A stretch of DNA of 64,000 nucleotides from JANOBD01 sp031411495 (GTDB lineage Bacteria; Planctomycetota; Phycisphaerae; Tepidisphaerales; Tepidisphaeraceae). The notes below the pieces were generated by a model. That model did no database searches, had not been told where the DNA came from, and saw only the letters and a program-made list of their open reading frames with translations. Numbering within the stretch: position 1 is the stretch's first letter; every line of letters starts with the position of its first letter. The DNA lies in contig JANOBD010000180.1 in NCBI GenBank assembly GCA_031411495.1, positions 62,001 through 126,000 on the forward strand, read 5' to 3'. Positions 61,046-64,000 of the stretch are shown here, piece by piece. The position numbers were made by a program, and so were the translations under genes.

Positions 61046-62677
61046 TTAGGCAGTCACTTTGAGACAACGATCGATGCGTTTGAGCGTGCGGTCCTTGCCG
61101 AGAAACGCGAGCGTTTCGAAGATCGGCGGGCTCACGCTGCTTCCACTCACCGCGACACGCAACGGCTGCGCGACTTTGCCCAGTACCAGGCCGCTCGACC
61201 GGACGAAGTCTTCGAGCGATGCCTCGAGTTTCCCCGCCGTCCAGTCCGCGACTTCTGTAAGGTGCGCGCGGACCTCGCCGAGCACTTTCAGGCCCTGTCC
61301 GTCGTCCTTTTTCAGCACCTTGTCGACTGTCTTCGCGTCGTACTCGATCGCCTCATCCGCCACGAAGAAGAACCGATTCTTTTCGTCGAGTTCGCTGAGC
61401 ACGTGAAAGCCAGCGTTCATTTTCAGGATATGCGTCAGTTCCGCGTCGCTGGCCTTGTTCAGCATCGAGTTCGGGTTGACCGACAGCCAATCCTTGATCG
61501 CCGCGAGCTGTCGATCCATCGGCGCCTTGCCAAACCAGTCGGTGCTGAAGGATTTAAGCTTCTCGCGGTTGAACTTCGGATTGTTGGAAACGAGCCGATC
61601 GATCGAGAACTTTTCGATCATCTCGTTGATGGTCATCTGCTCGAGATCACCCCCGGGGCTCCAGCCTTGGAGCGCGAGAAAGTTGAGCAAGACTTCGGGC
61701 GTATAACCGTTCTTGCGGAAGTCATGGATCATGATTTCCGGCAGATCGGTTTCCTTCAGCCCGACGACGGCCATGATTTTTGGCTGCTCCGTGAGATCCA
61801 GTTGCATCGTGTCCGTGGCGATCCAACTCGCGAGTCGATCGGCGGTCACTCCGGTCGCCGCGCTGAGGTCCTGCGCCGTCTTCTTGTTGTTGCGCATCCA
61901 ATCCTGGACGCGCTTGCGGATCCTGCGGTCGCGGTCGCGCTTGCTGAGCTTCTCGCCGTTCTCCGGGTTCAGCATCGTGCTGACGTGCGCGTAGATGGGC
62001 CTCTCGTAGCCAAGCGCTTCCTGCAACGCGATGTGATTCATCGTGTTCAGGAGGTGTTCGAAGCCGCGCAGAACATGCGTCACGCCCATCTCGGCGTCAT
62101 CGACGACGACGCCGAAGTGGTACGTCGGCATTCCATCCGTCTTCCGAATCACGAAATCCTGGACCTCGTAAGGCGAAATAGTCACATCCTTATCGAGCGC
62201 GACGTCTCGGAACTTGTACTCCTTCACCGGCATCGCAAATCGAATGACCGGGGTGCGGCCTTCATCCTTGTATTTCTCGATCTGCTCCGGTGTGTAGTTG
62301 GGCTTCACGTAGCGATACGCGCGCTTGGCGCGCGTGGCGGCCTCTTTCAAAACGTCCAGCTCGGCGTTGGTTTCCCACGCCTCGTAGGCCTTTCCCTCGC
62401 CGAGCATCTTGTCGATGATCCTGTTGTAGACATCCAGACGCTTGGACTGGTAGACGAGCTCGGCATTGTCCCAGTTGAGACCGAGCCACTTGAGGTCCTC
62501 GAGAAGCTGGCGGACGGCGTCTTCGGTGGAGCGTGCGAGGTCGGTGTCCTCGATGCGCAGCAGGAACTTTCCGCCGGTGTGCTTTGCCAGCAGCCAGTTG
62601 AAAAGCGCAGTGCGTGCGCCACCCACATGAAGGTAGCCAGTAGGCGAAGGCGCGAAACGGGTGACGACGGTTGGCAT
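61046..62677 (-). CDS. gltX: Glutamate--tRNA ligase with an insertion after KLSKR
   Basis: 543 aa class I aminoacyl-tRNA synthetase charging tRNA-Glu (and possibly tRNA-Gln). HIGH region APSPTGYLHVGGAR (9-22); KMSKS loop KLSKR at 243-247. In usual GltX the segment after it leads within ~20 residues to GYLPEALLNYL; here GYTPEVLLNFL appears at 324-334, leaving about 70 extra residues (249-318) containing an HTH-like KKTAQDLSAATGVTADRLAS. ATG 62677 is the family start. It lies 10 bases after pssA in a psd-pssA-gltX-dnaJ-like run. Confidence 0.95.
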   Translation of the reverse strand: MPTVVTRFAPSPTGYLHVGGARTALFNWLLAKHTGGKFLLRIEDTDLARSTEDAVRQLLEDLKWLGLNWDNAELVYQSKRLDVYNRIIDKMLGEGKAYEAWETNAELDVLKEAATRAKRAYRYVKPNYTPEQIEKYKDEGRTPVIRFAMPVKEYKFRDVALDKDVTISPYEVQDFVIRKTDGMPTYHFGVVVDDAEMGVTHVLRGFEHLLNTMNHIALQEALGYERPIYAHVSTMLNPENGEKLSKRDRDRRIRKRVQDWMRNNKKTAQDLSAATGVTADRLASWIATDTMQLDLTEQPKIMAVVGLKETDLPEIMIHDFRKNGYTPEVLLNFLALQGWSPGGDLEQMTINEMIEKFSIDRLVSNNPKFNREKLKSFSTDWFGKAPMDRQLAAIKDWLSVNPNSMLNKASDAELTHILKMNAGFHVLSELDEKNRFFFVADEAIEYDAKTVDKVLKKDDGQGLKVLGEVRAHLTEVADWTAGKLEASLEDFVRSSGLVLGKVAQPLRVAVSGSSVSPPIFETLAFLGKDRTLKRIDRCLKVTA

Positions 62678-62687
62678 AGTCCCGCGA

Positions 62688-63602
62688 TTATTGCGGCTGC
62701 GGAGTCGTCGGCAAGGTCTGCGCATGTTTCGCCGAGAGGAACTGCCTTCGCACGCGCAACCAGTAGATCGGCCCGACCATCACAAACAGCAGGCAGATCG
62801 TCGTCACCGTGTATTGCGTCCACGCAACCAGGAGCAGGACGAAGATCAGTGCCACGACCACTTTCCACAAGCTCTTTCGGCCGCGAAGCACCGTGTTCAT
62901 CAGGTGCGGATAACGGATCTCGCTGACCATGAGCAGGGCACAGGTGAAGAGAATCGGCGGAATGAGGTAGACCAACGATGCCGCGAAGTTGAAGCGATTG
63001 TCCGAAATGAGCTCTTCGTGGAGCAGGACGATCGAGACGACAGCCAGCCCCGCCGCCGGCGACGGCAGCCCTTGAAAGCTCTTGTGGTGCTGCTCGCCGT
63101 GCTCATTGGTGACGTTGAAACGGGCAAGTCGCATCGCGGCACACGCGACGTAGAGCGCGCCGACTGCCCAGACGAGCCGAGAGATCGAAACCGGCAATTC
63201 GTGCGGGCCGACGGTCTTGAAGAGTTGCAGCGCGACGAACGCCGGCGCGACGCCAAAGCTGATGACGTCCGCCAACGAATCGAGCTGGCCGCCGAAGTCG
63301 GTGGTGTGGCGCGTCAGCCGGGCAAGGCGGCCGTCCAGGACGTCGAACATCGCCGCAAAGAAGATCATGTAGGCGGCCCAGAAGAACTTGTATTCGGCGA
63401 AGTGCCGGGCCCATTTGTCCTGTTCGAAATCGGATACGAGCGTCGTGATGTAGATGGCGCCGAACCCGCAAATCGCATTGCCGAGCGTCGCCAGCGAGGG
63501 GAGAAAGAAAACCCCCTTCATCATCGCGGCGTGACCGCGCTTTCGAAGGCGCATTCGCCTCGGCGGGCGGTCGTGGGAGATGTTGTCGAATCGATCGGTC
63601 AT
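62688..63602 (-). CDS. pssA: CDP-diacylglycerol--serine O-phosphatidyltransferase
   Basis: 304 aa integral membrane enzyme making phosphatidylserine. The CDP-alcohol phosphatidyltransferase motif DVLDGRLARLTRHTTDFG then GQLDSLAD (residues 87-112) has all Asp/Gly/Arg residues. FLPSLATLGNAICGFGAI precedes it, and several hydrophobic helices follow. ATG 63602 is preferred over TTG 63608. Directly upstream on the same strand is a phosphatidylserine decarboxylase fragment, the next step toward phosphatidylethanolamine. Confidence 0.94.
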   Translation of the reverse strand: MTDRFDNISHDRPPRRMRLRKRGHAAMMKGVFFLPSLATLGNAICGFGAIYITTLVSDFEQDKWARHFAEYKFFWAAYMIFFAAMFDVLDGRLARLTRHTTDFGGQLDSLADVISFGVAPAFVALQLFKTVGPHELPVSISRLVWAVGALYVACAAMRLARFNVTNEHGEQHHKSFQGLPSPAAGLAVVSIVLLHEELISDNRFNFAASLVYLIPPILFTCALLMVSEIRYPHLMNTVLRGRKSLWKVVVALIFVLLLVAWTQYTVTTICLLFVMVGPIYWLRVRRQFLSAKHAQTLPTTPQPQ

Positions 63603-63670
63603 GGTCAATCGCAGTCAGAAGGCCAAATGCCTGTTGGACAACTCAGGCCCTTCGAACCTCAACGCTCATC

Positions 63671-64000
63671 CTACGCGATAGCATTCCCGGGCGCACCAAG
63701 CCTGGCGATGATCTGGCTGCCGCCGACCACCTTGTCGCCGACTTTCACCGTTATAACCGGCGCAAGCGAGCGCGAAATGGTCAGCTCGGTCCGGCTTCCG
63801 AACTTGATGAAGCCGATCCGGTCCCCGCGGTGAACCACGTCGCCGATTTTCGGCTCGCAGATGATCCGCTTGGCGATCAGCCCGGCGATCTGCCGCACCA
63901 CGCACGTCGGCACGCCGGTGATCGGATCGGCCATCACGATCGTGTTCGCCTCGTTTTCCGCGCTGCACTCCTCGTGCTTGAGCGCGTTGATGAACTTGCC
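63671..64000 (-). CDS. psd: Phosphatidylserine decarboxylase, 3' part
   Basis: C-terminal 109 residues; the gene continues beyond the window. GKFINALKHEECSAENEAN, then RQIAGLIAKRIICEP and DRIGFIKFGSR are Psd hallmarks; the Gly-Ser of FGSR is the self-cleavage site that forms the pyruvoyl prosthetic group. The spacing looks like the shorter 'archaeal-type' Psd. Decarboxylates phosphatidylserine from PssA. Ends 68 bases before pssA. Confidence 0.92.
   Translation of the reverse strand, partial: GKFINALKHEECSAENEANTIVMADPITGVPTCVVRQIAGLIAKRIICEPKIGDVVHRGDRIGFIKFGSRTELTISRSLAPVITVKVGDKVVGGSQIIARLGAPGNAIA

Noticed and set aside
61262..62926. 554-codon plus-strand open frame
   Set aside because: Antisense to gltX, which has complete synthetase motifs; the antisense translation has no domain-like pattern.

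Overview
The window looks like chromosomal DNA of a GC-rich planctomycete, most likely class Phycisphaerae. This is inferred from protein content only; no rRNA or tRNA gene was found. The pointers are a PEP-CTERM protein with dockerin-like repeats, a second secreted protein sharing that C-terminal module, two type IV prepilin-like proteins with H-x9-DG-like ends, paired sodium:solute symporters with a Gfo/Idh/MocA oxidoreductase, and very large secreted glycosidase-like proteins.

Layout. (1) 1-9.4 kb: an SDR oxidoreductase and a partial gene (minus) next to a ROK repressor (plus), followed by a four-gene plus-strand operon (large exported membrane protein, ABC ATPase, double ABC-2 permease, HEAT-repeat protein). 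Nearly identical promoter/operator palindromes sit on both sides of the ROK gene, one facing each operon. (2) 9.4-30.4 kb: an accessory catabolic region. A tight seven-gene minus-strand operon (Gfo/Idh/MocA, symporter, HpcH-type aldolase, Kelch lipoprotein, glycosidase-like protein, cupin/isomerase-like protein, second symporter) and a four-gene minus-strand operon (two paralogous giant secreted TIM-barrel proteins, a D-2-hydroxyacid dehydrogenase, a lipoprotein) flank two plus-strand genes (prepilin-like and PEP-CTERM). The palindrome ATTTGyAGCwAAT occurs upstream of all three groups, suggesting one regulon that imports and breaks down an unidentified glycan or sugar acid. (3) 31-37.9 kb: a LmbE deacetylase with a NagB-like partner, then pdxJ, mutM, fabI and small membrane or secreted proteins. 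(4) 38-41.4 kb: rpsP-trmD-rplS, YraN and TatD. (5) 41.4-47 kb: an operon resembling reductive pyrimidine catabolism (class III aminotransferase, dihydropyrimidinase, NCS1 transporter, PreA-like protein). (6) 47-54.2 kb: a TIM-barrel isomerase, then a CDP-deoxysugar cluster with a C-methyltransferase. (7) 54-64 kb: AAA ATPase, bifunctional nuclease, a three-gene ABC exporter, and a phospholipid/translation block (psd fragment, pssA, gltX, dnaJ-like).

The most striking non-coding signal is a set of eight inverted-repeat islands between 38.6 and 61.0 kb, built from short iterated words such as CACGGAG, GGAGAGT or CAGATAAACG. Every one lies between two co-directional, probably co-transcribed genes, and none was seen in the first 38 kb. 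One of them supplies the ribosome-binding site and first ~45 codons of an ABC ATPase gene.

All calls come from reading the sequence by eye. No database or structure search was run. Starts were moved from the longest frame where a ribosome-binding site or family length argued for it.
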